A DNA stretch of 64,000 nt from Symsagittifera roscoffensis (lineage: Eukaryota > Xenacoelomorpha > Acoela > Convolutidae), in assembly GCF_963678635.1 (NCBI RefSeq), contig NC_087063.1, forward strand, positions 8,404,386-8,468,385, read 5' to 3'. Position numbers and translations under genes: made by a program. Below the pieces are notes generated by a model that worked only from the letters and a program-made list of their open reading frames with translations, made no database searches and was not told the DNA's origin. Numbering within the stretch: position 1 is the stretch's first letter; each line of letters opens with the position of its first letter. This document shows, piece by piece, positions 61,001 to 64,000 of this stretch.

Positions 61001-63944
61001 TTGTTTTCTTTCAATCGTATACAGGGTAGACAAATAGTGGGCATTGAATTTGCCCTTAATCTATCCTCTCCAATCATTGTCTAGAGTTGATAAAGTTGAT
61101 GTTGTTAAATTGTTCCAAAAATGAATTTTGTTCGTATTTAAATGGGTTCCATGACATTCTACCCTATTCCAATCTACCCTATGCTTATCTACCCTATACT
61201 ATTCTATCCTACATACCAATCTACCCTATACCAATCTACCCTATACCATTCTACCCTATAATTAAAGCAATTGAAACTTACCCCATCCTCTTGAAGAATC
61301 CAAAACAGTATATTTCCGAACAAATCAAAGAACCATTAATTATGATCAAAGAATAATTGACGCACGTGAACAAAATATCAAAGCAACGTAAAACTTGCGC
61401 GTTCAAAATGGAAATGAGTTCAAAGCATGAACGAACAGAAATTTTAATCCAATGTTGCTATAGAAATGCGTTGCGGCTATTTCTTAAACAAACAAAAGTC
61501 ATATCACATCAAGTCGACATAGCATAGCGGATAATGCCTGTGTTTGAAAATCAAAAGCTCTAAAGATCAAATCACCAACAAGTCAAATTTTGAATGAAAT
61601 TCGAAAATTACTGAGGGTTTGACTAGTTGATCACAAAAGGAGGGGTAGACCCCCCAGTACCAGGCCAAGGCGGTACTGGGGGGCGGGGTGAGGGAGAAGG
61701 TAAAATTCTTTTGGTATTGGCCTCTATTACCTCCCAAAATTTCAGCCCTCTACGGCCACGGGAACCTCAAAAAGTGTCCTTATTAACCCAGCAGCTGCTT
61801 CTTCGGAATGATTCCAAAGGTTTACTGGGAAGAGAGGTTCGCGAGAATTCCTTCCGATGGTTTCGCCTTTAATGTAGGTGCGCTGAAAGTATGAGGCTAC
61901 CTCATCAAGTTTTTGAGTGATATTGTCGTCAAGATCAAATTTGTCCGACACGTTTTCGATTTCCTCAATGACCAAGTCAAAAGCAGCATTGACCATTTCA
62001 ACTGGTACGAAACTTAGGGCTGGAATTAAGCGCAATGACAAATTGAGATCATGATTAGTTTCGTACAGTCGCTTCAGGCCCACTTCGTTTATTTTCCGGT
62101 TGAACGCTTGACATAAATGAAAATAGCAGCCTTTCAGCAACGCTCCGGTATGGTGACTAGCGAAAGCGTTCAGTGCTGCACGTTCAAAATCGAGGAGAAT
62201 GCGGTGAGGCTCGGTGTTTTCGGTGATGGTTGATAACCCCTTCAGTAGCTTTTTGTAAGTGTGTTCTGTTTTGTTGGGCAACAGTGCATAAATGCAGGGG
62301 GGGGGGGTAAAAGCCAGCGAGTTGAATGTGGATGGTGTAGAGTTGATAAAATTGAATCGGGCAAACTTTGAACGTTCCATCACACAGCCAAACATCTCGA
62401 TGTAATATCAAACTCTGGATATTGTCCCGATCTCCAAAAATCAACACCCTTTCTGGATCTTCAATGCCGCTATCGAAGACGCAAAAATCCTCATGTTGCT
62501 TTGGCACTTCAAAATGTCTGTCGACAATTGGAGGCAACGTGGGTCTATCATTTACCTTCTGTCGATTGAGGGCCCGGTTAATAGCCGACCGGCAAGGAAG
62601 AGCTAATTGAACTGCTTTTTCTTCGGAGACAGACTGCAGGCCGTTTGCTATAATTATGCTGTTGACTGGTACTTGCTGTATTTTTGTGTCCTGTTTCATT
62701 TTCTGCACGAGAAGCCTTGCATCCGAACGACCAGGAAATACTTCGTGCATGTGCTCATTTCTACAGGAAATGAGATCGTTTTCTCTGGTTATTGCTGTCG
62801 TTTTGCATTTATGGGACCCCCATCTTGAACACTTCCAGTGAATGTTTCCATTCTTTGTTTCCTGTTTTTTCGTAAACTCGTGGCCACCGATTACAAGCGT
62901 TCGCCAATTCTGTTGGGATAAACCCCAAGAAATTTGACTCATTTTAGTAGATGTTATTCCAAGGGAAATTGATATAATGACGTAGTTTTGGTTTCATTCT
63001 TGTACGTGATTTTGAAAATTGGGGATTAAAACTTGTTAATTGAAATAAATTTCAGATTTTGAGGCTCTAATTGCGATTTAGTCTTTAGAACAATTTCCTT
63101 AAGTGAAAGACTCAAAATTGAGTCCAAAAATTTAGACTCAAATGAATTAACACGTGCTGTATCTTTCCGATTCTAATTAGGACTTTGAAAGATTACATTA
63201 TGATACCTCATTATGGTATATAGGGCAGATTAGTATAGGGTAGATTAGTATAGGGTAGATTGGTATAGGGTAGATTGGTATGTAGGGTATAATGGCATAG
63301 GGTAGAATGGTATAGGGTAGTTTGGAATAGGGTAGATTGTCCTGCCACCTTTAAATGATGGTTGATTAAAACTGAATGATGACAGTGATTTGGAGAAATT
63401 AACTCTTTCCTTTCTGTCTTTCTTAGTCCAAGGATTAAAAAAAAATTAAAAATTTTACTAATGAGCTCAAATTTTTGACAAATTTCGGATGTCTTGGCTG
63501 ACAAAAAAATTTAGCAAGTTGCTTAGCTTTCGAAACACTTTAGTTGCGCCGTTCCCCGCAGAGGATTTTTTTATACTTGCTAGTGCGACGTTTTGTGCAC
63601 CAGCGAAGTTTTGTGTTATTAAAAGTATTTTTAGTTAAATCTTACACTTTTCCTACAATAAGTCCATCATTTGAGTTTCTGTTTCAGGGCGCCATACTAT
63701 GACCTCAGTTATGACGTTGAGATCTGGGTGACAGCTGACAAATTCAACGACGATCCCGACCTCCTAGTCGATGACGTCATCGACGGGGTTCAGAAGACAG
63801 ACGTGCCCGTGTATTACTACCAGTTCAGGGTGTTTGTTCACGAGGGCATCAAAGACATTTTGGTGACCCCTTTGTACCCATTTCACCCCTTCGCACAAAC
63901 ACTGTCCAGTTACAAAATAAAAGTGGATGTTGATAATCCAGCAG
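22811..63944 (+). CDS. Polycystin-1-like WSC/PKD ectodomain gene (one-gene model), 3' end outside the window
   Basis: Exons on the plus strand join with compatible phases: 22811-22880, 26778-27086, 32360-32536, 33507-33710, 34892-35021, 39204-39336, 39810-39935, 40749-40944, 54310-54533, 55008-55226, 57745-57927, 60493-60644, 63688-63944 (793 residues so far). The order is signal peptide, possible FN3-like unit, Cys-rich EGF-like unit, WSC domain, PKD domain (YQFDFGTGAGFTYP, WTYTVPGSYILTG), a second beta-rich module with VDIYWGDRD, then Cys-rich modules. A WSC domain followed by PKD domains is the arrangement in polycystin-1, a large cell-surface receptor. Transmembrane, REJ, GPS and PLAT parts are not in the window. 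The alternative is two genes, one ending at 35022 and another starting near 38969. The identity as polycystin-like is an inference from domain order only. Confidence 0.55.
23293..23475. mobile_element. Hairpin MITE with long inverted arms
   Basis: The left arm (23308-23372, including CTATTTAGGGGGTTGGAGGG and CCCTTCTCAATGATTC) is mirrored by 23422-23475 (GAATCATTGAGAAGGGG ... CCTCCGACCCCCTAG ... GGTAATAATTAG). Preceded by a C-rich tract and a hAT-MITE-like end (AAGAAAATTCTAGATCC). Confidence 0.65.
24690..24775 (-). repeat. GGGCTTCGCCC repeat family, end fragment
   Basis: Reads CTGCTCGCAAATCC ... AAAGCCCTGAATGTTCCGAC on the plus strand, the reverse complement of the family end (GTCGGAACATTCAGGGCTT ... 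CGAGCAG). Confidence 0.5.
26100..26640 (+). repeat. GGGCTTCGCCC repeat family, degenerate copy
   Basis: Contains the family blocks TTCGACTTTTTAA, AACATATTTCACCTAAGATTATTTTTCG, AAAGTTATGGGGGTTTGAAA and the end CAGTCGGATTATTCAGAATTTTGCC. An inner part (26285-26400) is a degenerate GGACA-type minisatellite. Confidence 0.5.
26778..27086 (+). CDS. Exon 2, Cys-containing ectodomain, possible FN3-like fold
   Basis: Acceptor AATTTCAG, donor TTAG|GTAAAA; 309 nt, phase 1 to 1. It encodes about 103 residues with the pattern FEVQVLGYFSNYVLCDEIEI ... VYASGLQQETCYTLTTKCC. The GLxxxTxYxL pattern recalls the end of a fibronectin III domain. The Cys content supports an extracellular location. It fits exon 22811-22880 upstream and exon 32360-32536 downstream by phase. 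Confidence 0.7.
27350..28665 (+). repeat. GGGCTTCGCCC repeat family, head-to-tail units
   Basis: Three units in the same orientation, with ends near 27915 (GGCCTCGCCTTGCTATACGAG), 28125 (GGGCTTCGCCCTGATACGCG) and 28655 (GGGCCTTGCCTTGATGTACTAGC). Each end is followed by a CGACTTTCGAAGAAA-like start and TCGACTT(T/C)TTAA. Confidence 0.6.
29622..29823. repeat. Imperfect tandem duplication, 105-bp unit
   Basis: AATCAGATGAAGCGTTGA starts at 29622 and 29727, and each unit ends with GCACCCCGTGA(C/T)TTGATAAG. Diverged, so older than the duplications at 17152 and 36460. Confidence 0.75.
31968..32022 (+). CDS. Alternative first exon with signal peptide
   Basis: ATG opens MIFLVFEFLLISSVCWAG, a textbook-length signal peptide, and stops at donor GAG|GTATGT in phase 1. 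This splices in frame to 32360 only 337 nt downstream. It gives a 188-residue secreted protein if the TAG at 35020 is used as stop. It may be an alternative promoter of the same locus or the start of a separate gene. Confidence 0.65.
32152..32280. mobile_element. Small inverted-repeat element (MITE-like)
   Basis: Left end GGTGC..GCGTTTAGAAGTATGG (32152-32173) mirrors right end CCATACTTCTAAACG..GCACC (32249-32280). Sits between the short signal-peptide exon and the EGF-like exon. Confidence 0.55.
32360..32536 (+). CDS. EGF-like Cys-rich exon of the WSC protein
   Basis: Acceptor TTGCTTCAG, donor TTTGG|GTTTGT; 177 nt, phase 1 to 1. It encodes CDDVTDTCSTDNDCHPS ... VTCASVG ... CICGEGWYGNPKEQC: seven cysteines and a CxCxxGWxGxP ending typical of EGF-like domains. 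Extracellular. Confidence 0.85.
32537..33506. other. Intron, partial copy of a hairpin repeat
   Basis: 32558-32690 resembles the CCAAGTTAACATCCTCC repeat of 59640-59830. The rest is AT-rich with nothing recognised. Confidence 0.5.
33507..33710 (+). CDS. WSC-domain exon, N-terminal part
   Basis: Acceptor ATTTTTAG, donor ATCT|GTACGT; 204 nt, phase 1 to 1. It encodes GCFPVDKTDRVIKRA, YGCRETCSNQ and DICMCAF. These match the WSC pattern: GC near the start, a CxxxC in the middle, then CxC. WSC domains are putative carbohydrate-binding modules found in polycystin-1, Kremen and fungal wall sensors. Confidence 0.88.
33711..34891. other. Intron with a 310-bp tandem duplication
   Basis: Units start at CAGTTTTCATTGT at 33876 and 34186. 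Both run through TTTGTGAATTTACTAACC, GCCCTAAATGATT or GCCTAAATGATT, and TTGATTCAAATAA-like blocks to about 34430. Diverged copies. Confidence 0.7.
34892..35022 (+). CDS. WSC-domain exon, C-terminal part; TAG stop or split-codon donor
   Basis: Acceptor GGATGCAG. It encodes ALTGLQATDDKCNSNC, then DDNKCGGFHE, the end of a WSC domain (DxxCxxxC ... CGG), then an acidic stretch and TAG at 35020-35022. The TAG is followed by TTAGT, so it also reads as donor TA|GTTAGT in phase 2, which would join to 39204 as a Tyr codon. The same donor hexamer is used by the TULP4 exon ending at 9909. With the stop used, this is the last exon. Confidence 0.85.
35162..35167 (+). promoter_or_regulatory. Candidate poly(A) signal
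   Basis: AATAAA 140 nt after the TAG at 35020, followed by T-rich sequence (TTTTTTGT near 35213). Supports transcript ends here for a short WSC isoform or gene. Confidence 0.5.
36460..36860. repeat. Tandem duplication, about 200-bp unit, two copies
   Basis: TTGAGAAGTTTTTTAGTGCG starts at 36460 and 36671. From TCTTAAGTAAATTTAAAG (36525 and 36723) the copies run about 137 bp with almost no difference. The second copy differs by a 13-bp net deletion and a duplicated TAGTTGAGTAT. Confidence 0.92.
37445..37520. repeat. Short minisatellite
   Basis: Alternating units of AGAAATATTTTGAG and CGTT(A/G)ACAGAAATATTTTGAG, about four copies. Confidence 0.7.
38969..39054 (+). CDS. Possible first exon with signal peptide for the PKD part
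   Basis: ATG opens MIELLSSKYLVVLMLFRFFY, a hydrophobic leader, and reaches TA|GTTTGG in phase 2. This would splice to 39204 and give a Tyr codon in place of the TAG. The donor is weak (GTTTGG) and the intron would be 149 nt. If not spliced, the frame ends at this TAG after 28 residues. Confidence 0.35.
39204..39336 (+). CDS. Ectodomain exon before the PKD core
   Basis: Acceptor CTTTTCTAG, donor TTT|GTAAGT; 133 nt, phase 2 to 0. It encodes IFTTQKGVPSVWFVDLNKKL ... PPPNFCKAF. No domain recognised alone; it is probably the first strands of the module completed by the next exon. Confidence 0.8.
39810..39935 (+). CDS. PKD-domain exon
   Basis: Acceptor AATTGTAG, donor TTC|GTTCGT; 126 nt, phase 0 to 0. 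It encodes YQFDFGTGAGFTYP and WTYTVPGSYILTGKL. This matches the PKD motif pair (WDFGDG and HxYxxPGxYxVxL), an Ig-like beta-sandwich used in cell-surface adhesion. Confidence 0.85.
40195..40440. mobile_element. hAT-MITE family fragment with head-to-head ends
   Basis: Similar to 780-930 (GGCGCAGAAAATTTGGTCAA, CAATTTGGTCGGCCTAAAAA). At 40331-40377 two ends meet as a hairpin (GGCGGGGTCTAGGATTTTCT and GAAAATCCTAGATCCGCC). Confidence 0.6.
40749..40944 (+). CDS. Second PKD-like module exon
   Basis: Acceptor TTTTCCAG, donor GAGG|GTAAGT; 196 nt, phase 0 to 1. It encodes VSVGEGVAKEGVVVGCGEYY and LKVDIYWGDRDRRQFDY. The VxIxWGDxD string resembles the WDFGDG turn of PKD domains. Strong codon bias against the AT-rich flanks. 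Confidence 0.85.
41050..43510. other. Compositional island without confident genes
   Basis: Less AT-rich and poorer in poly-T runs than the flanks, with G/C clusters (for example 41290-41340). It contains short TGACCC direct repeats (41253-41285, 41880-41920). 43370-43500 resembles the repeat at 59705-59830. Open stretches at 41257-41523, 41939-42088 and 42567-42760 match no family I recognise. Confidence 0.4.
44050..44700 (-). repeat. GGGCTTCGCCC repeat family, reverse copy
   Basis: 44440-44510 reads GCTCACATATCAGGGCGAAG, then CCCTGCATATTCTGACGG, the reverse complement of the family end. 44220-44280 carries TTCTTCGAAAGTCGG, the family start of a neighbouring unit. Confidence 0.55.
45354..45865. 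mobile_element. hAT-MITE family copy
   Basis: Starts CAGTGGCGTGCGC and ends CCGCCTAAATCCGCCCTTG. Contains the CCAAAAATGGATATC and GGGACCCTTTGGGTC segments that match, in reverse orientation, 560-625. No matching 8-bp flanking repeat was found. Confidence 0.6.
46199..48091 (-). CDS. LINE ORF2, reverse transcriptase part
   Basis: 630 residues. RT blocks in order: LKSSPGPDGLTSKLYK, LIPKS ... FRPISLMNTDAKIFAHV, VKLDFSKAFDRVDRSLL (catalytic Asp), GVRQGCPLSAFLF, LVSYADDITCLI (catalytic YADD) and TKILGVLF. Near the C terminus ECETFEHLIFSCPSLQ matches the Cys/His cluster (CxxxxEHxxxxC) common after LINE RT domains. No RNase H domain. The frame is intact to its stop at 46199. Confidence 0.92.
   Translation of the reverse strand: MAISKLNLKSSPGPDGLTSKLYKTFTDEFCSILAKVFNHFVHGGKLPNSFYLAIIKLIPKSENAIAVQDFRPISLMNTDAKIFAHVVCNRIKNDLCKVVKNHQHAYLPGRQMHTAIRKLKKAITPERLATRGSCAVKLDFSKAFDRVDRSLLIKILKGLNFDELSVRAIETLYLDSKAVIEINGFLSASFKIYRGVRQGCPLSAFLFIVFIEPLLQAIESTEAIEGFVILCPKLVSYADDITCLIKIRCIDRLFRLIDTFCKQTQMMINISKSEVLSIPDLSPYKTVKETKILGVLFYTSQKIENIELLLSSQIQKHRGLISLSKSLRAKSLTLSVYVLPKFFHLARHTTVNLDTVSKCQELLNTELKKTSRLDIRKEVLYHPILDGGIGLPCLQLKLFSIKIIDFFASDMSDQNSLLPTDSILPKEIENLLRNTNISIEKSSSDFAIFSNSTNSRLIITIQTKSRDVYYFCLQNCNFHRAAIFRLGFAANRYLCSEEELIKFTGKVWKNSMLDVWEKNFLYKFAYAVFKDREKRWFLFLENAPESFYCNLECETFEHLIFSCPSLQPSRNILQINNWRDVFVSTNIARLKYVVSVIRGAYSKSSTSWKINLQTFVSWEVWKMRNTNCSF
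48132..49466 (-). CDS. LINE ORF2, apurinic/apyrimidinic-type endonuclease part
   Basis: 444 residues. Endonuclease motifs in order: CIQEAK (catalytic Glu, about residue 50), SGGFLTLW, VINVYANP, IMMGDFNAL (about 148), THYDKQHKTFARIDYVFI (about 206) and SDHLLL (about 237). This enzyme nicks target DNA to prime reverse transcription. The remainder is a helical, Lys/Glu/Asn-rich linker towards the RT domain. It stops at TGA just after an A8 run; in the next frame the protein continues into the RT part, so this is one ORF2 cut by a single-base frameshift. Confidence 0.9.
   Translation of the reverse strand: MEGSFSKIFMCEKPDVFSVNIFSIGNPAKLHSLIKKCQVLKKSPSFILCIQEAKISKLTNIHLSLLDKYNVLFDFIPGSNNSGGFLTLWSSNLSPAKRIASSTGFQLLKFVKLDWFVINVYANPISFRATLNSLKLSIRFLPNKSKIIMMGDFNALSYDNINSSSILKLNDARIKRFTQLKEQILDCFGFVDFALKNDFCDYTHYDKQHKTFARIDYVFIKFETEYDSMQSIQISISDHLLLHVFVKPSNLYQRGPSYWKLNEEILNNNASLIREDLKNFYENESPSSYENFKHNFRDLLKFIQENKKRVDQKELNLLKYHENVLRDCIHSGKGPNPNLIEKYHLVLEHLQKVSKEKDFSDYRKIQKTLSYTFEGVPKFCSQWTSKNTINSIKRIQVDQNVYHTDEDILNQFRKYFSNIFSNSSTTDSDQLLKTFLSKNKLEKK
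49450..50694 (-). CDS. LINE ORF1 protein
   Basis: A 414-residue open frame starting MSQQQLTESQLPITHEV. Near residue 240 it holds a CCHC-type cluster CQKCKMSGRQEKGHHDDWC (C-X2-C-X9-H-X4-C), as expected for the nucleic-acid-binding ORF1 of L1/Tx1 and related LINEs. The N-terminal half has no domain I recognise. The C-terminal third is Lys/Glu/Asn-rich and probably disordered, ending in basic residues. Its stop overlaps the ORF2 start, suggesting reinitiation or coupled translation. The frame is intact, with no stops or frameshifts. Confidence 0.85.
   Translation of the reverse strand: MSQQQLTESQLPITHEVLIETETNFRNALTANKSTTQTKQIQIIKIIPPFSREIVRSAENVAQAYRSCASDILKQFPTTMQQKMTISKTITVTKDDRKLHTLTVIAPPEAEQFITSIKSEGIILLNRTVFPMGCFPRSHRPKNIYPKLAKIKLSNLPYVCNDIEAKLILQLPEDIIHSPIFQRETCIVTEPGQYVYTGRAILEVKIQNEEQEKKLKDWSYKSRMDGFKMWEGVEISFHIPSLHECQKCKMSGRQEKGHHDDWCNIGNQITKNPNNHYPQKPSSNNASDEKNDDKTTIDKFCDGTENEEDKNVEAPPSGVLIDESKTNSAATPSEEKQKNEVLNNQVVDFHSYSAKEKKDKLNIENNKRKCSSDGRMLTKRERETSPTSWSVLTRKKGPKMKSKNNGEDLVGGKF
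50832..50889. repeat. 29-bp tandem duplication
   Basis: GTAATGTGTATCCATATTAA followed by CAAGTTTGC occurs twice back to back, identical. Confidence 0.93.
51210..51284. repeat. Near-perfect 32-bp inverted repeat
   Basis: Arms 51210-51241 and 51253-51284 pair with one mismatch around an 11-nt loop. The outer part is AGTCGCGAGCACAGCTAC. Would extrude a stable hairpin. No adjacent gene. Confidence 0.9.
51323..51475. mobile_element. Small MITE-like inverted repeat element
   Basis: Left end GGATCTCTTGAACTATATCC and right end GGATATAGTTAATGAGACTCC are imperfect inverted repeats about 23 bp long. Confidence 0.5.
52195..53760 (-). repeat. GGGCTTCGCCC repeat family, serial reverse copies
   Basis: Reverse-oriented ends occur at 52207 (GAAGCCCTGATTGTTCCGAC), 52313 (GACTGCTCGTATCAAGGCAA), 53010 and 53690, with inner blocks (CGTTAATAG, CCCCATAACTTTAC, AAAAAGTCGAAATTTGTC) between them. 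The units run head to tail, as at 27350-28665. Confidence 0.6.
53761..54309. other. End of the 13.4-kb intron
   Basis: Repeat remnants of the same family to about 54020, then unique AT-rich DNA and the polypyrimidine acceptor before 54310. Confidence 0.5.
54310..54533 (+). CDS. Ectodomain exon after the 13.4-kb intron
   Basis: Acceptor TTGTTTTAG, donor AGG|GTAAAT; 224 nt, phase 1 to 0. It encodes CLAGNPVMQTINCVDYASFG ... KAASAGDVIKFR. Its entry phase matches the exit phase of 40749-40944 (joined codon GAC, Asp). The intron between them contains the LINE. Confidence 0.85.
55008..55226 (+). CDS. Cys-rich ectodomain exon
   Basis: Acceptor TTTTTTTAG, donor ACG|GTGAGT; 219 nt, phase 0 to 0. Ten cysteines, including CYETMECLAEGDPCLPP and CGDAFCQLGGGCTDGMC, suggest a disulphide-bonded module. 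Family not recognised. Confidence 0.88.
56640..57195 (+). repeat. GGGCTTCGCCC repeat family, best-preserved unit
   Basis: Starts TTGTTCCGACTTTCGAAACG, passes TTTCGACTTTTTAACTAGCC, TGTTGTCCTGAGCTTAAATT, TTAACGCGCGATATAATTCG and GTTCCAAATTGG, and ends GGCAGTCGGAACATTCAGGG, CTTCGCCCTGATACGAGCAG. The end forms a CAGGGC-TTC-GCCCTG hairpin. Confidence 0.7.
57411..57548. mobile_element. 138-bp hairpin MITE
   Basis: TTCGACTTGTTGGCATATCA (57411) is mirrored by GATGGGCCAACAAGTCGAA (57530-57548). The arms are about 45 nt with several mismatches. No coding capacity. Confidence 0.7.
57745..57927 (+). CDS. Ectodomain exon
   Basis: Acceptor TTTTCCAAG, donor GAG|GTAATG; 183 nt, phase 0 to 0. It encodes TLDADCASGCGCHGIYKLDL ... 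DPGTAKVYYTVDSTS. Beta-rich with three cysteines near the start. Family not recognised. Confidence 0.85.
58230..58600. mobile_element. hAT-MITE family copy
   Basis: Same order of segments as 580-905: C/G tract, AAAGGGTC..CCTTTGGTA, ACATCCATTTTCGTTGG, CTAAAGGAGCCTTTGGCGC, GAGGAGGGAGCGCAAAAAG, and a C-rich end. Confidence 0.65.
59641..59694. repeat. 25-bp perfect inverted repeat of a dispersed family
   Basis: CCAAGTTAACATCCTCCCCC at 59641 pairs exactly with GGGGGAGGATGTTAACTTGG ending at 59694; 25-bp arms with a 4-nt loop. A third partial copy follows at 59808-59825, and relatives occur at 32558-32690 and 43370-43500. Confidence 0.92.
60493..60644 (+). CDS. Ectodomain exon
   Basis: Acceptor TGTGTTTTAG, donor TTCC|GTGAGT; 152 nt, phase 0 to 2. 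It encodes FTSGPGPFQGDPAG ... GIKWAFQGHLAQVS. Assigned by phase continuity and composition; no domain recognised. Confidence 0.8.
60645..61152. other. Start of the last intron
   Basis: 60780-60930 resembles the hAT-MITE family (CAATTTTGGTTGCCAAAATT). Otherwise AT-rich DNA with nothing recognised. Confidence 0.5.
61153..61262 (+). repeat. Left tandem-repeat terminus of the MULE
   Basis: About seven units of roughly 15 bp with the core CTACCCTATACCAAT, some diverged. Confidence 0.85.
61742..62942 (-). pseudogene. MULE transposase with FLYWCH-type zinc finger (one homopolymer frameshift)
   Basis: The first frame (62942-62184) starts MSQISWGLSQQNW. It shows a FLYWCH-like pattern (FTKKQ ... IHWKCSR ... 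CKTTA ... HMHEV, residues 22-68), a linker, then the MULE catalytic start VWLCDGTFKVCP with QFYQLYTIH (residues 192-210). The second frame (62395-61742) carries LDFERAALNAF (second acidic site) and GCYFHLCQAFNRKI, the CxxH motif of MULE transposases. The switch falls at the C11/G11 run near 62297-62307. The enzyme would cut and paste the element. The frameshift could be real or a sequencing slip in the homopolymer. Confidence 0.85.
63217..63341 (-). repeat. Right tandem-repeat terminus of the MULE
   Basis: About eight units of GGTATAGGGTAGATT, the reverse complement of the left terminus. Confidence 0.85.
63688..63944 (+). CDS. Ectodomain exon, last one in the window
   Basis: Acceptor TCTGTTTCAG, donor GCAG|GTACGT; 257 nt, phase 2 to 1, so the gene continues beyond the right edge. 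It encodes YDLSYDVEIWVTADKFNDD ... YYYQFRVFVHEG ... KVDVDNPA. The pattern is beta-sandwich-like, with no cysteines. Confidence 0.87.
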
Positions 63945-64000
63945 GTACGTTTGGTCTTCATTAAGATTTCGGGTCTTTTCTGTCATACGGCCCAAATATA

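Larger units (their letters stand above)
61153..63341 (-). mobile_element. MULE (Mutator-like) DNA transposon
   Basis: Both ends consist of short tandem repeats in inverted orientation: CTACCCTATACCAAT units at 61153-61262 and the reverse complement (GGTATAGGGTAGATT) at 63217-63341. The outermost ends match as GACA(T/A)TCTACCCTATTCCAA. Between them lies a minus-strand transposase gene with a FLYWCH-like finger and MULE core. A tRNA-like SINE fragment (61512-61575) sits inside. No matching 8-11 bp target duplication was recognised. Confidence 0.75.

Noticed and set aside
61153-61262. Telomeric or CRISPR-like repeat array
   Set aside because: Units are about 15 bp without unique spacers and are mirrored at 63217-63341, so they are transposon termini.

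Overview
This window is nuclear DNA from a metazoan, most likely an AT-rich invertebrate. The evidence is genes split by GT-AG introns, an animal-specific TULP4/Tusp gene, WSC and PKD ectodomain exons, and a dense load of animal-type transposons. I could not fix the taxon. Exons stand out as GC-richer islands with clean splice phases in AT-rich, repeat-packed introns and spacers.

Layout. 1-950: a nested hAT-like MITE with an 8-bp target duplication. 1148-8102: a complete but decayed Ty3/gypsy-type LTR retrotransposon on the minus strand, with 245-bp LTRs and 5-bp target duplication GTAGT, lying in an intron or 5' flank of the next gene. 9067-16042: eight 3'-terminal exons of a TULP4 (tubby-like protein 4) gene on the plus strand, ending at a real stop; its WD40 exons must lie left of the window. 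16043-22810: repeat-rich spacer.

22811-63944: a set of plus-strand exons encoding secreted or membrane ectodomain sequence. In order they give a signal peptide, a possible FN3-like unit, a Cys-rich EGF-like unit, a WSC domain, a PKD domain and Cys-rich modules, and they run out of the window on the right. Splice phases allow these to be one polycystin-1-like gene (WSC followed by PKD, as in polycystin-1), or two adjacent genes: a short secreted WSC protein ending at 35022 and a PKD protein starting near 38969. The switch between the models is one TAG that can be read as a stop or split by a GT donor.

Inside the introns sit an almost intact L1/Tx1-like LINE (46019 to about 50.7 kb, minus, one homopolymer frameshift), a MULE transposase element (61153-63341) whose terminal inverted repeats are built from short tandem repeats, several hairpin MITEs, tRNA-derived SINE-like pieces, recent tandem duplications, and an abundant hairpin-bearing dispersed repeat found in head-to-tail series. 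The biology is that of two host loci (an intracellular tubby/SOCS adaptor and an extracellular WSC/PKD receptor-like gene) in a transposon-rich region. I saw no CRISPR array, operon or canonical tRNA or rRNA gene.
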